From NCBI GenBank assembly GCA_945876925.1, contig CAMCQD010000135.1:1-5650 (forward strand): 5,650 nt of DNA. Reading direction: 5' to 3'. The DNA comes from an uncultured Dermatophilus sp. Its GTDB lineage: Bacteria > Actinomycetota > Actinomycetes > Actinomycetales > Dermatophilaceae. This document shows positions 1-5,551 of the stretch, piece after piece (positions within the stretch are counted from its first letter, which is position 1; each line of letters opens with the position of its first letter). A program made the position numbers and the translations under genes. Below the pieces are notes generated by a model. That model saw only the letters and a list, made by a program, of their open reading frames with translations, was not told where the DNA came from and made no database searches.

Positions 1-639
1 GTCGTCGGTGTTCTCCGCGCGGTGAATGGTCGCCAGGGAGTACGAGCCCGGCTCCAGGCACATGCCGGCCACGATGGGCGAGGGCGATCCCGCGACCCTG
101 TCGCGCACATCCATGAGCACGTCGGTCATGACATCGCCGGCCAGCACCGAGCGGGCGGCCAGTCCCTCGGCGGCCAGGTGCTCCATGGCCACCTGGGTGG
201 GGGCCAGCAGCAGGTCGGAGGCGTGATCGGTGAGTACCCGGTTGTGCTCCTCGGGCATCCGCCGGTTGAAGCTGCGCAGCCCCGCCTCCAGGTGCGCCAC
301 TGGCAGGTGGTGCTTCACGGCGGCCAGGGCGGCGGCGATGGTGGAGTTGGTGTCCCCGTATACCAGGGTCCAGTCCGGGCGGTGCTCCAGGAGCACCGGT
401 TCCAGCCCGGCCAGCATCGCCCCGGTCTGGGCGCCGTGGTCACCGGAGCCGACCCCCAGGTGGACGTCGGGCGCGGGGATGCGCAGATCGTCGAAGAACA
501 CATCGGACATGACCGCGTCGTAATGCTGTCCGGTGTGCACGATGACGTGCTCGATCCCGCCGGCGGCGGCGAATGCGCGGCACACCGGGGCGAGCTTGAC
601 GAACTGCGGCCTTGCGCCAACGACACTGAGCACCTTCAC
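1..639 (-). CDS. wecB: Non-hydrolysing UDP-N-acetylglucosamine 2-epimerase, WecB/WbpI family (5' part; cut by window edge)
   Basis: This enzyme would interconvert a UDP-GlcNAc-type sugar and its manno epimer at C2 in the cytoplasm, supplying a surface polysaccharide. The first 213 residues are present; the family is usually about 360-380 aa. Seen: GARPQFVK at residues 8-15, HTGQHYD 35-41, YGDTNST 94-100, HLEAGLRSFNRRMPEEHNR 116-134 and TIHRAEN 204-210. By family knowledge, D96, E118, E130/E131 and H206 match the catalytic Asp, Glu, Glu and His of WecB. GARPQF (not GTRPE), YGDTNST (not HGDTTTT) and RSFN..MPEE are the pattern I recall for WbpI, the UDP-GlcNAc3NAcA 2-epimerase, rather than E. 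coli WecB, so the substrate may be a diacetamido sugar (inference). The GTG start at 639 gives the family N-terminus MKVLSVVGARP and has AAGAGAGG 9 bases upstream. It is divergent from the aminotransferase gene. Confidence 0.93.
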   Translation of the reverse strand, partial: MKVLSVVGARPQFVKLAPVCRAFAAAGGIEHVIVHTGQHYDAVMSDVFFDDLRIPAPDVHLGVGSGDHGAQTGAMLAGLEPVLLEHRPDWTLVYGDTNSTIAAALAAVKHHLPVAHLEAGLRSFNRRMPEEHNRVLTDHASDLLLAPTQVAMEHLAAEGLAARSVLAGDVMTDVLMDVRDRVAGSPSPIVAGMCLEPGSYSLATIHRAENTDD

Positions 640-648
640 GATGGGTAG

Positions 649-656
649 CCTCTCTT
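649..656 (-). promoter_or_regulatory. Ribosome binding site of the epimerase gene
   Basis: On the minus strand this reads AAGAGAGG, purine-rich and complementary to the 16S 3' end, 9 bases before the GTG at 639. It supports that GTG start. Confidence 0.6.
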
Positions 657-671
657 CGCACTGCCTCGCGG

Positions 672-677
672 TAGTCT
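672..677 (+). promoter_or_regulatory. Possible -10 element for the aminotransferase operon
   Basis: TAGTCT fits the loose actinobacterial -10 pattern TAnnnT and would start transcription near 684, leaving a leader of about 160 bases. No TTGACA-like hexamer lies 16-18 bases upstream, so this is tentative. Confidence 0.25.
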
Positions 678-680
678 GGG

Positions 681-716
681 CCGCGATCGCGCACCCGACC
701 GGCGCGTCGATCGCGG
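681..716. repeat. 9-bp perfect inverted repeat, possible operator
   Basis: CCGCGATCG at 681-689 is matched by its exact reverse complement CGATCGCGG at 708-716, with 18 bases between. It sits in the divergent promoter region, right after the candidate -10 at 672-677, where a repressor could act on one or both units. The left arm also overlaps the 8-base palindrome GCGATCGC. GC-rich dyads arise easily by chance in such DNA. Confidence 0.35.
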
Positions 717-774
717 GCACGCCGCTCATACATCCGAATTCCTCGACGGCGCCACGCCATTGTGCCGCACGCCG

Positions 775-792
775 GGTGCCCGCCGGGGCACC
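775..792 (+). other. Perfect 7-bp hairpin in the aminotransferase leader
   Basis: GGTGCCC at 775-781 and GGGCACC at 786-792 pair perfectly around the tetraloop GCCG. The hairpin would lie in the 5' untranslated RNA about 40 bases before the ribosome binding site. No T-run follows it, so it is not an intrinsic terminator. It could be an RNA structure or a protein-binding palindrome. Confidence 0.4.
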
Positions 793-832
793 GCGCCGCA
801 CCGATTCGCCGGCCGCGCGAGGACCGCACAAC

Positions 833-839
833 GAAGGGG
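833..839 (+). promoter_or_regulatory. Ribosome binding site of the aminotransferase gene
   Basis: GAAGGGG lies 6 bases before the GTG at 846. It favours this GTG over the in-frame ATG at 762. Confidence 0.65.
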
Positions 840-845
840 TCATCC

Positions 846-1934
846 GTGAGTGAGTTCATCCCCCCGGCGAAGCCGCTGATCGGCGACGAGGAGCGCGCCG
901 CCGTCGACGCCGTGCTGCGCGGCGGCATGCTCGCCCAGGGACCGCAGGTCAGGGCCTTCGAGGAGGAGTTCTCCGCGCATTTCGGGCTGGGCCGGGCGTG
1001 CGTCGCGGTCAACTCGGGTACCTCCGGGCTGCACCTGGGGCTGCTCGCCGCCGGGATCGGCCCCGGGGACGAGGTCATCGTGCCCTCGTTCACCTTCGCG
1101 GCCACGGCCAATTCGGTGGCGCTCACCGGGGCCACCCCGGTGTTCGCCGACATCGACCCGGGCACCTTCTGCCTGTCCCCGTCCTCGGCTGAGGCGGCCA
1201 TCACCAGCAAGACGGCCGGGATCATGCCAGTGCACCTGTACGGTCACCCGGCTGACATGCTCGCCCTGCAGGCCCTGGCGGACAAGTACGGGCTCAAGCT
1301 CTTCGAGGACGCCGCCCAGGCGCACGGCGCCTCACTGAACGGCACCCCGGCGGGCGCATTCGGGGAATTCGCGATGTTCTCGCTTTACCCGACGAAGAAC
1401 ATGACGTCCGGTGAAGGCGGCATGGTCAGCTGCGCCGATGAGCACATCGAGCACCAGATCCGGCTGTACCGCAATCAGGGAATGCTGCGGCAATACCACA
1501 ACGAAGTCGTCGGCATGAATTACCGGATGAGTGATATTCACGCCGCGATCGGCCGTGAGCAGCTCAAGAAAGTGGATGGCTGGACGGCCACCCGGCAGGC
1601 GAACGCGGCGTTCCTGTCGGCGAACCTGGAGGGCGTCATCACGCCGCCGGTCGCTCCCGGCGCGGTGCACGTTTACCACCAGTACACGATCCGGGTGCCC
1701 CAGGACCGCGACGGGTTCGCGGCCGCGCTCAAGGATGAGTACCAGGTCGGCTCGGGCATGTTCTACCCGGTGCCGAACCACCGGCTGAAGACCTTCCAGG
1801 TTGATGCCGACCTGCCCGAGACCGAGCGGGCGGCGGCGCAGTGCCTCTCCCTGCCGGTGCACCCCTCGGTCGGGCAGGCCGGCCTGGAACGCATCGCCGA
1901 AGCCGTGAACGCCCTGGCCAAGGCGGGTGCGTGA
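846..1934 (+). CDS. DegT/DnrJ/EryC1/StrS family sugar aminotransferase (PLP-dependent)
   Basis: By family, it transfers an amino group from an amino acid, usually glutamate, to a keto group on a nucleotide-linked sugar, in the cytoplasm. Of 362 residues, usual for the family, those seen include NSGTSGLHLGL 56-66, PSFTFAATANS 80-90, EDAAQAHGA 154-162 (Asp against the PLP ring nitrogen), YPTKNMTSGEGG 181-192 with K184 as the expected Schiff-base lysine, and NYRMSDIHAAIG 225-236. The GTG start has a good ribosome binding site and gives the family-like opening SEFIPPAKPLIG. The next gene starts 2 bases after its stop, so the two are co-transcribed. That partner is a likely sugar-3-dehydrogenase, so the substrate is probably UDP-3-keto-GlcNAc or its uronic acid (WbpE- or GnnB-like role; inference). 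Codons for residues 171-244 are richer in A/T-ending triplets than the rest. Confidence 0.93.
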   Translation: MSEFIPPAKPLIGDEERAAVDAVLRGGMLAQGPQVRAFEEEFSAHFGLGRACVAVNSGTSGLHLGLLAAGIGPGDEVIVPSFTFAATANSVALTGATPVFADIDPGTFCLSPSSAEAAITSKTAGIMPVHLYGHPADMLALQALADKYGLKLFEDAAQAHGASLNGTPAGAFGEFAMFSLYPTKNMTSGEGGMVSCADEHIEHQIRLYRNQGMLRQYHNEVVGMNYRMSDIHAAIGREQLKKVDGWTATRQANAAFLSANLEGVITPPVAPGAVHVYHQYTIRVPQDRDGFAAALKDEYQVGSGMFYPVPNHRLKTFQVDADLPETERAAAQCLSLPVHPSVGQAGLERIAEAVNALAKAGA

Positions 1935-1936
1935 GG

Positions 1937-2923
1937 ATGGCTAACCTGCGCGCCGGTCTCATCGGACTGGGCATGATGGGCCGCAACCACGCCCGGATCC
2001 TGTCCAGCCTGCCCGGGGTCGACCTGGTCGCCGTGGCCGATGCCGGGGGCGACCCGCACGGCGTCGCGCGCGGGCGGCCCCTGCTGAGCGGCATCGACGA
2101 GCTCATCGCCCAGGGCCTGGACTACTGCATGGTCGCGGTGCCGACCGCGTACCACCTCCAGATCGGGCTCGCCCTGGCCGAGGCGGGCGTGCACGCCCTC
2201 ATCGAGAAGCCGCTCGCCCAGGACACCGACTCAGCCCGGCAGCTGGTCAGCGCCTTCGCCAGGGCCGGGCTGGTCGGCGCTACCGGGCACATCGAGCGGT
2301 ACAACCCGGCGCTGCAGCAGGCCCGGGCCCGGATCGAGGCGGGGGATCTGGGTGACGTGTACCAGATCGTCACCCGGCGCCAGGGGCCGTTCCCGGCCCG
2401 GATCGCCGATGTCGGGGTGGTCAAGGACCTGGGCACGCACGACATCGACCTGACCAGCTGGGTGCGCCAGTCGCCGTTCACGGCGGTCAGCGCCCGGACC
2501 GCGTTCCGGTCAGGCCGTGCCTTCGAGGACATGGTCGTCATGACGGGGCTGCTGGCGGACGGCACCATCACGGGGCACACGGTGAACTGGCTGAGCCCGT
2601 TCAAGGAACGGATCACCGTGATCACCGGTGATAAGGGTGCTTTCCTGGCGGACACGCTCACCGCCGATCTGGCTTTCCACGCCAACGGGAACGTCGCCTC
2701 GGACTGGTATGCGCTGGCGAAGTTCCGGGGGGTCTCCGAGGGCGACTATGTGCGGTTCGCGATCCCCAAGCGCGAGCCGCTGCTGGTCGAGCACGAGAAC
2801 TTCCGGGATGCGGTGCTGGGCAAGGAGGCCGACATCGTCACCCTGGAGCAGGGCATGGCCAATGTGCGGGTAGCCGAGGCGGCCATCGAATCGGCCCGTA
2901 CCGGCACGACCATCAACCTGTAA
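1937..2923 (+). CDS. Gfo/Idh/MocA family oxidoreductase, probable UDP-N-acetylglucosamine 3-dehydrogenase
   Basis: Predicted NAD-dependent cytoplasmic dehydrogenase that oxidises a nucleotide sugar, probably at C3, to give the keto substrate of the aminotransferase before it. Of 328 residues, the N-terminal Rossmann part shows GLGMMG at 10-15, and EKP at 90-92 supplies the family lysine. HIERYNP 118-124 and GTHDIDL 166-172 (His/Asp active-site segment) follow, then the C-terminal alpha/beta domain. HIERYNP resembles what I recall from archaeal and bacterial UDP-GlcNAc 3-dehydrogenases (MMP0352 or GnnA type) more than WbpB. The function rests on that and on the neighbour, not on proof. ATG 1937 is chosen. 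An in-frame GTG at 1931 overlaps the previous stop as GTGA, has AAGG 7 bases upstream and is a real alternative, adding two residues. Either way translation is probably coupled. A terminator hairpin follows. Confidence 0.9.
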   Translation: MANLRAGLIGLGMMGRNHARILSSLPGVDLVAVADAGGDPHGVARGRPLLSGIDELIAQGLDYCMVAVPTAYHLQIGLALAEAGVHALIEKPLAQDTDSARQLVSAFARAGLVGATGHIERYNPALQQARARIEAGDLGDVYQIVTRRQGPFPARIADVGVVKDLGTHDIDLTSWVRQSPFTAVSARTAFRSGRAFEDMVVMTGLLADGTITGHTVNWLSPFKERITVITGDKGAFLADTLTADLAFHANGNVASDWYALAKFRGVSEGDYVRFAIPKREPLLVEHENFRDAVLGKEADIVTLEQGMANVRVAEAAIESARTGTTINL

Positions 2924-2961
2924 CCGGCCCTTCTGGCACCGGGCTGATTCCTCCGCCCGCC

Positions 2962-2984
2962 TCGCCGGCCGTCCCGGCGGTTTT
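2962..2984 (+). terminator. Probable intrinsic terminator of the aminotransferase-oxidoreductase operon
   Basis: CGCCGG (2963-2968) and CCGGCG (2974-2979) form a 6-bp stem with a 5-base loop, extendable by a T-G pair, followed directly by TTTT at 2981-2984. It lies about 40 bases after the oxidoreductase stop. The T-run is short but is the longest in the gap. Confidence 0.6.
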
Positions 2985-3099
2985 CCCCTGCCCGGAACCG
3001 GGCGAGGGGCGCCTGCCCTGCCACCGCCCGGCTCACCGGCGGGAGGGTCACCGCCAGCACCGGCGTCAGGGCAGCCGGCCGGGTACTGGCGGCGGCGCA

Positions 3100-3125
3100 C
3101 GGCGCGCCGGTCACGGCCAGCGCCG
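3100..3125 (+). other. Strong GC hairpin in the intergenic region
   Basis: CGGCGC (3100-3105) plus GCCG (3106-3109) pair with CGGC (3114-3117) and GCGCCG (3120-3125) around the loop GTCA. The result is a 10-bp stem with a two-base bulge (CA, 3118-3119). No T-run follows. Whether it is transcribed is unknown. Confidence 0.35.
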
Positions 3126-3195
3126 GGGGCGATGACCCTAAGGCTCGCGAATCGCCTTCCGGGGCGTAACTATCCAGTTGTCTAAGACGCGCACT

Positions 3196-3213
3196 CATAA
3201 CGGTCCGGTAACT
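3196..3213 (+). promoter_or_regulatory. Candidate tandem half-sites for an OmpR-family regulator (MtrA-like)
   Basis: ATAAC at 3197-3201 and GTAAC at 3208-3212 share a TAAC core and start exactly 11 bp apart, one helical turn. This is the layout expected for direct-repeat sites of OmpR-family regulators. A further GTAAC lies at 3166-3170, out of register. MtrA is known to control wall-hydrolase genes in actinobacteria, and the next gene encodes a wall protein. The assignment to MtrA is inference. Confidence 0.3.
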
Positions 3214-3267
3214 GCCGATGGGACGGCGGGCCGGATCCGTGGCCCATGACCCCCCGCCTTCCGGTCC

Positions 3268-3272
3268 GGAGA
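3268..3272 (+). promoter_or_regulatory. Ribosome binding site of the wall-protein gene
   Basis: GGAGA, with GGAG ending 4 bases before ATG 3276. The spacing is short but usable. No comparable site precedes the in-frame ATG at 3246, so this decides the start. Confidence 0.5.
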
Positions 3273-3275
3273 ATC

Positions 3276-4688
3276 ATGCGCCGTAGCCTCGTGCCGAATA
3301 TCGCCCTCACCCTTGCCGCCGCCTTTGCCGTTGCCCTGGCCAGCCCGCAGCAGGCCGCCGCGGCAGGGACCGGTACATCCTCCGGTAGCCGCACCGTCAG
3401 CGCCCTTGCTGCCGCCCCGGTCGCGGCCGTGCGCCTGCCGGCCGGCCTGGATGCCCAGCCCGGCTACCAGGCCCAGGTCTCGTGCGACCCGGTGTCCCGG
3501 GCGGGCACCACGGCACTGGGCCAGCTGCTAGTCCGCACCTACGGCGTGGGAACCGTCGGCTACCAGCGCTACTGCTCCGGCGGCGGCACGAGCGAGCACT
3601 ACGACGGCCGGGCCCTGGACTGGATGGTGAACGCCGCCATCCCGGCGCAGCGCGCCGCCGGGGACGCTTTCGCCGCGTGGATCTCGGCCGGTAACGGCGC
3701 CAATGCGCGGCGCCTGGGCGTGCAGTATGTCATCTGGAACGCCCGGATGTGGCGCGCCTACGCCCCTCAGCGCGGCTGGACCGCCTACTCCGGCTCGAAC
3801 CCGCACACCGACCATGTGCACGTCTCGCTCACCTGGGACGGCGCGCTCAAGCGCACCTCGTGGTGGACCGGCCGGGCGCTGACCACCCAGGACCTCGGGC
3901 CGTGCCGGGTGTACGCGGGCCAGCCTGCCCCGGTCTACTCCGCCGCCCGCACGACGGCCTGCCCGGTCCCCGCCGCCGCGCCCCGGACCTCCTACAGCAC
4001 GTGGGTCATCGGGCAGCGCAGCCCGCAGATCGCCACCGGGCAGCGGCTGCTGTCCCTGACCGCCGACGGCCAGTTCGGCCCGGGCACCCGGGCTGCCGTG
4101 CTGGCCTACCAGCGGAGTTCCGGGCTACCGGTCACCGGGGCGCTCGACGCGGCCACGTGGGTGCGCCTGACCAGTGGCTCCTCCGCACCTGCCCCGGCCG
4201 GCCCGGATCCGGCCGCGTCCGGGAACAGCACCGGGGCCAGTACGCAGACCGCCAGGGTGATGGTGATCACGCCGCTGACCGCGCACAAGAAGACCGTCTT
4301 GCGGCCCGGGGACACCGGAGCCCCGGTGAGCGTCTTGCAGCGGGCCCTGGGCAGGCGTGCGAACGGGCAGTTTGACGCCGCCACCAGGGATGCCGTGGTT
4401 GCCGTGCAGCGCCGCTGGGGCCTGGCCGCCACCGGGGTGGTGGACCTGCGCACCTGGAATCGCGTGGAGATCGGCGCCTACCCGTGGCTGCCGTATGCCG
4501 GGACGAAGCTGCAGGCCGGTTCGCGGGGCCCGGCAGTGAGCGCGGTGCAGCGGCTCCTCGGGCTCACTCCCAGCGGCGTATTCGACCAGCGGACCGCCTA
4601 CCAGCTGCGCGGCGTCAAGAAGCGCCTCGGGCTGGCCCCGACCGGCGTGGTCGACGATGCCACCTGGGCGGCCTTCGTCCGGCTGTGA
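3276..4688 (+). CDS. Secreted peptidoglycan-binding protein with M15-peptidase-like domain and three PG-binding repeats
   Basis: Predicted exported protein acting on or anchored in the cell wall. Counting from ATG 3276 (470 aa), residues 1-30 form a signal peptide: MRR, a hydrophobic stretch, then a run of alanines. Residues about 62-200 resemble the actinobacterial ARB_07466/VldE-like domain. They hold SEHYDGRALDW at 106-116, which fits the SxHxxGxAxD zinc motif of M15 D,D-peptidases, and HTDHVH at 177-182. H108, D115 and H180 or H182 are possible metal ligands (inference). Cysteine pairs C70/C100 and C210/C229 could form disulfides outside the cell. Three PG_binding_1-type repeats follow at about 250-298, 340-397 and 411-470, each with a GxFdxxT-type core and a final TG...D..TW. 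An Ala/Pro/Ser/Gly-rich linker lies at about 299-335. In-frame ATG 3246 would add 10 residues but lacks a ribosome binding site. Enzyme activity is unproven; it may only bind peptidoglycan. Confidence 0.85.
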   Translation: MRRSLVPNIALTLAAAFAVALASPQQAAAAGTGTSSGSRTVSALAAAPVAAVRLPAGLDAQPGYQAQVSCDPVSRAGTTALGQLLVRTYGVGTVGYQRYCSGGGTSEHYDGRALDWMVNAAIPAQRAAGDAFAAWISAGNGANARRLGVQYVIWNARMWRAYAPQRGWTAYSGSNPHTDHVHVSLTWDGALKRTSWWTGRALTTQDLGPCRVYAGQPAPVYSAARTTACPVPAAAPRTSYSTWVIGQRSPQIATGQRLLSLTADGQFGPGTRAAVLAYQRSSGLPVTGALDAATWVRLTSGSSAPAPAGPDPAASGNSTGASTQTARVMVITPLTAHKKTVLRPGDTGAPVSVLQRALGRRANGQFDAATRDAVVAVQRRWGLAATGVVDLRTWNRVEIGAYPWLPYAGTKLQAGSRGPAVSAVQRLLGLTPSGVFDQRTAYQLRGVKKRLGLAPTGVVDDATWAAFVRL

Positions 4689-4697
4689 GCCCGGCGA

Positions 4698-4717
4698 CGG
4701 TGCGCTTCCTCGCACCG
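4698..4717 (+). terminator. Hairpin after the wall-protein gene, possible terminator
   Basis: CGGTGCG (4698-4704) and CGCACCG (4711-4717) pair perfectly around a 6-base loop, 10 bases after the stop codon. GCCC at 4689-4692 could also pair with GGGC at 4717-4720 as a competing outer stem. There is no T-run, so it is weaker than a classic intrinsic terminator. It lies between two genes that are probably separate units. Confidence 0.4.
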
Positions 4718-4748
4718 GGCCGGCGCGCCGTGGCCAGGCCGGGGCCGA

Positions 4749-4754
4749 TAGGCT
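4749..4754 (+). promoter_or_regulatory. -10 element of a probable leaderless hisF promoter
   Basis: TAGGCT fits the actinobacterial -10 pattern TAnnnT and ends 6 bases before the hisF ATG, so the transcript would start at or next to the A of ATG. No good Shine-Dalgarno sequence precedes hisF (only AGG at 4750-4752, inside this element), which agrees with leaderless translation. No clear -35 is visible. Confidence 0.5.
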
Positions 4755-4760
4755 GCGCCG

Positions 4761-5534
4761 ATGAGCGTTGCCATCCGCGTGATCCCGTGCCTTGACGTCG
4801 ATGCCGGACGAGTCGTCAAGGGAGTGAACTTCCTTGGCCTGCGTGATGCCGGCGACCCGGTGGAGCTGGCCCGCCGCTACGGCGAGCAGGGCGCCGACGA
4901 GCTGACCTTCCTCGACGTCACCGCCAGCAGCGGCGAGCGCGAGACGATGTACGACGTCGTCGCCCGCACCGCCGAGGAGGTCTTCATCCCGCTGACCGTC
5001 GGCGGCGGGGTGCGCACCGTGGACGACGTCGACCGGCTGCTGCGCTGCGGCGCCGACAAAGTGGGGGTCAACACGGCCGCGATCGCGCGCCCGGAGCTCA
5101 TCGACGAGGTCGCCGCCCGGTTCGGCGGTCAGGTGCTCGTTCTCTCGGCGGATGTGCGGCGCTGCCCGCCGGGTGCCCCGCGCACCGAATCCGGTTTCGA
5201 GGTGACCACGCACGGCGGGCGGGCTGGTACCGGGATCGACGCCCTGGACTGGTGCGAGCAGGCGGCCCGGCGCGGGGCGGGGGAGATCCTGCTGAATTCG
5301 ATGGACGCCGACGGCACGAGGGACGGTTTCGACCTGCCGCTCATCTCGCTGGTGCGCGAGCGGGTGCCGGTCCCGATCATCGCCAGCGGCGGGGCGGGCG
5401 AGGCCGGGCATTTCGCGCCCGCGGTCGAGGCGGGGGCGGATGCCGTGCTGGCGGCCAGCGTGTTCCACTTCGGGGAGCTGACCATCGGCCAGGTGAAAGA
5501 CGCCATGCGCAGCAGCGGGATCATCGTCCGCTGA
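4761..5534 (+). CDS. hisF: Imidazole glycerol phosphate synthase cyclase subunit HisF
   Basis: HisF is the cyclase half of IGP synthase. With ammonia from its partner HisH it converts PRFAR to imidazole glycerol phosphate and AICAR, in cytoplasmic histidine synthesis. The 257 residues form a (beta/alpha)8 barrel of normal length. Seen: VIPCLDVDAGRVVKG 7-21 with catalytic D12, LTVGGGVR 78-85, KVGVNTAA 100-107, D131 as the second catalytic aspartate, HGGRAGTGID 151-160, ILLNSMDADGT 176-186, and phosphate-binding ASGGAG 208-213 and AASVFHFGE 231-239. D131 sits in LSADVRR, where family members usually have S(I/V)DA(R/K); the aspartate itself is kept. The ATG gives the standard actinobacterial N-terminus. 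No other his gene is in the window: the gene before is a wall protein on the same strand, and 116 gene-free bases follow. Confidence 0.97.
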   Translation: MSVAIRVIPCLDVDAGRVVKGVNFLGLRDAGDPVELARRYGEQGADELTFLDVTASSGERETMYDVVARTAEEVFIPLTVGGGVRTVDDVDRLLRCGADKVGVNTAAIARPELIDEVAARFGGQVLVLSADVRRCPPGAPRTESGFEVTTHGGRAGTGIDALDWCEQAARRGAGEILLNSMDADGTRDGFDLPLISLVRERVPVPIIASGGAGEAGHFAPAVEAGADAVLAASVFHFGELTIGQVKDAMRSSGIIVR

Positions 5535-5551
5535 CGGCTGACGGCTGACGG
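5531..5551 (+). repeat. Three tandem copies of the heptamer CTGACGG at the hisF stop
   Basis: CTGACGG is repeated three times without gaps, and the first copy contains the hisF stop TGA (5532-5534). Because 7 is not a multiple of 3, the TGAs at 5532, 5539 and 5546 fall in all three forward frames. It may be a slippage product or a multi-frame stop cassette. Confidence 0.85.

Larger units (their letters stand above)
640..845. other. Divergent intergenic region between epimerase and aminotransferase genes
   Basis: These 206 bases must carry the promoters of both divergent transcription units. They hold the two ribosome binding sites, a -10-like TAGTCT on the plus strand at 672-677, a 9-bp inverted repeat (681-716) and a 7-bp hairpin (775-792). 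I found no convincing -35/-10 pair on either strand. An in-frame ATG at 762 could extend the aminotransferase by 28 residues, but that extension does not look like family sequence. Confidence 0.6.
2924..3275. other. 352-base intergenic region: terminator, hairpins, promoter area of the wall-protein gene
   Basis: I see no credible gene here on either strand; the open frames are extensions of antisense frames in high-GC DNA. The first 60 bases hold the operon terminator. The middle (about 2985-3165) is extremely GC-rich and can fold into several hairpins. The last part (about 3165-3215) is the least GC-rich stretch and the most likely promoter zone, though no clean -35/-10 pair is visible. I looked for a c-di-AMP (ydaO) riboswitch, often found before actinobacterial wall hydrolases, and its conserved segments are absent. 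Confidence 0.6.

Noticed and set aside
22..648. 208-codon open frame on the plus strand
   Set aside because: It is antisense to the epimerase gene, is rich in Gly, His, Gln and Val, and has no recognisable motif. Long antisense frames are common in DNA of this G+C content.
762..845. N-terminal extension of the aminotransferase from ATG 762
   Set aside because: The added residues are Pro/Arg/Gly-rich and unlike the family, while GTG 846 has GAAGGGG 6 bases upstream and gives the normal N-terminus.
2994..2998. GGAAC as an ECF sigma factor -35 element
   Set aside because: No matching -10 element lies 16-17 bases downstream, and the motif is inside a small GC palindrome close to the terminator.
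2510..3198. Minus-strand open frames entering the 2924-3275 gap
   Set aside because: They are continuations of antisense frames over the oxidoreductase gene, with low-complexity Arg/Gly/Ala-rich products and no clear ribosome binding site.
3246..3275. Upstream ATG for the wall protein
   Set aside because: It has no ribosome binding site, while ATG 3276 has GGAG nearby and gives a compact signal peptide. It is not fully excluded.
2924..3275. c-di-AMP (ydaO-type) riboswitch before the wall-protein gene
   Set aside because: The context suggested it, but the conserved segments I know for this RNA are not present.
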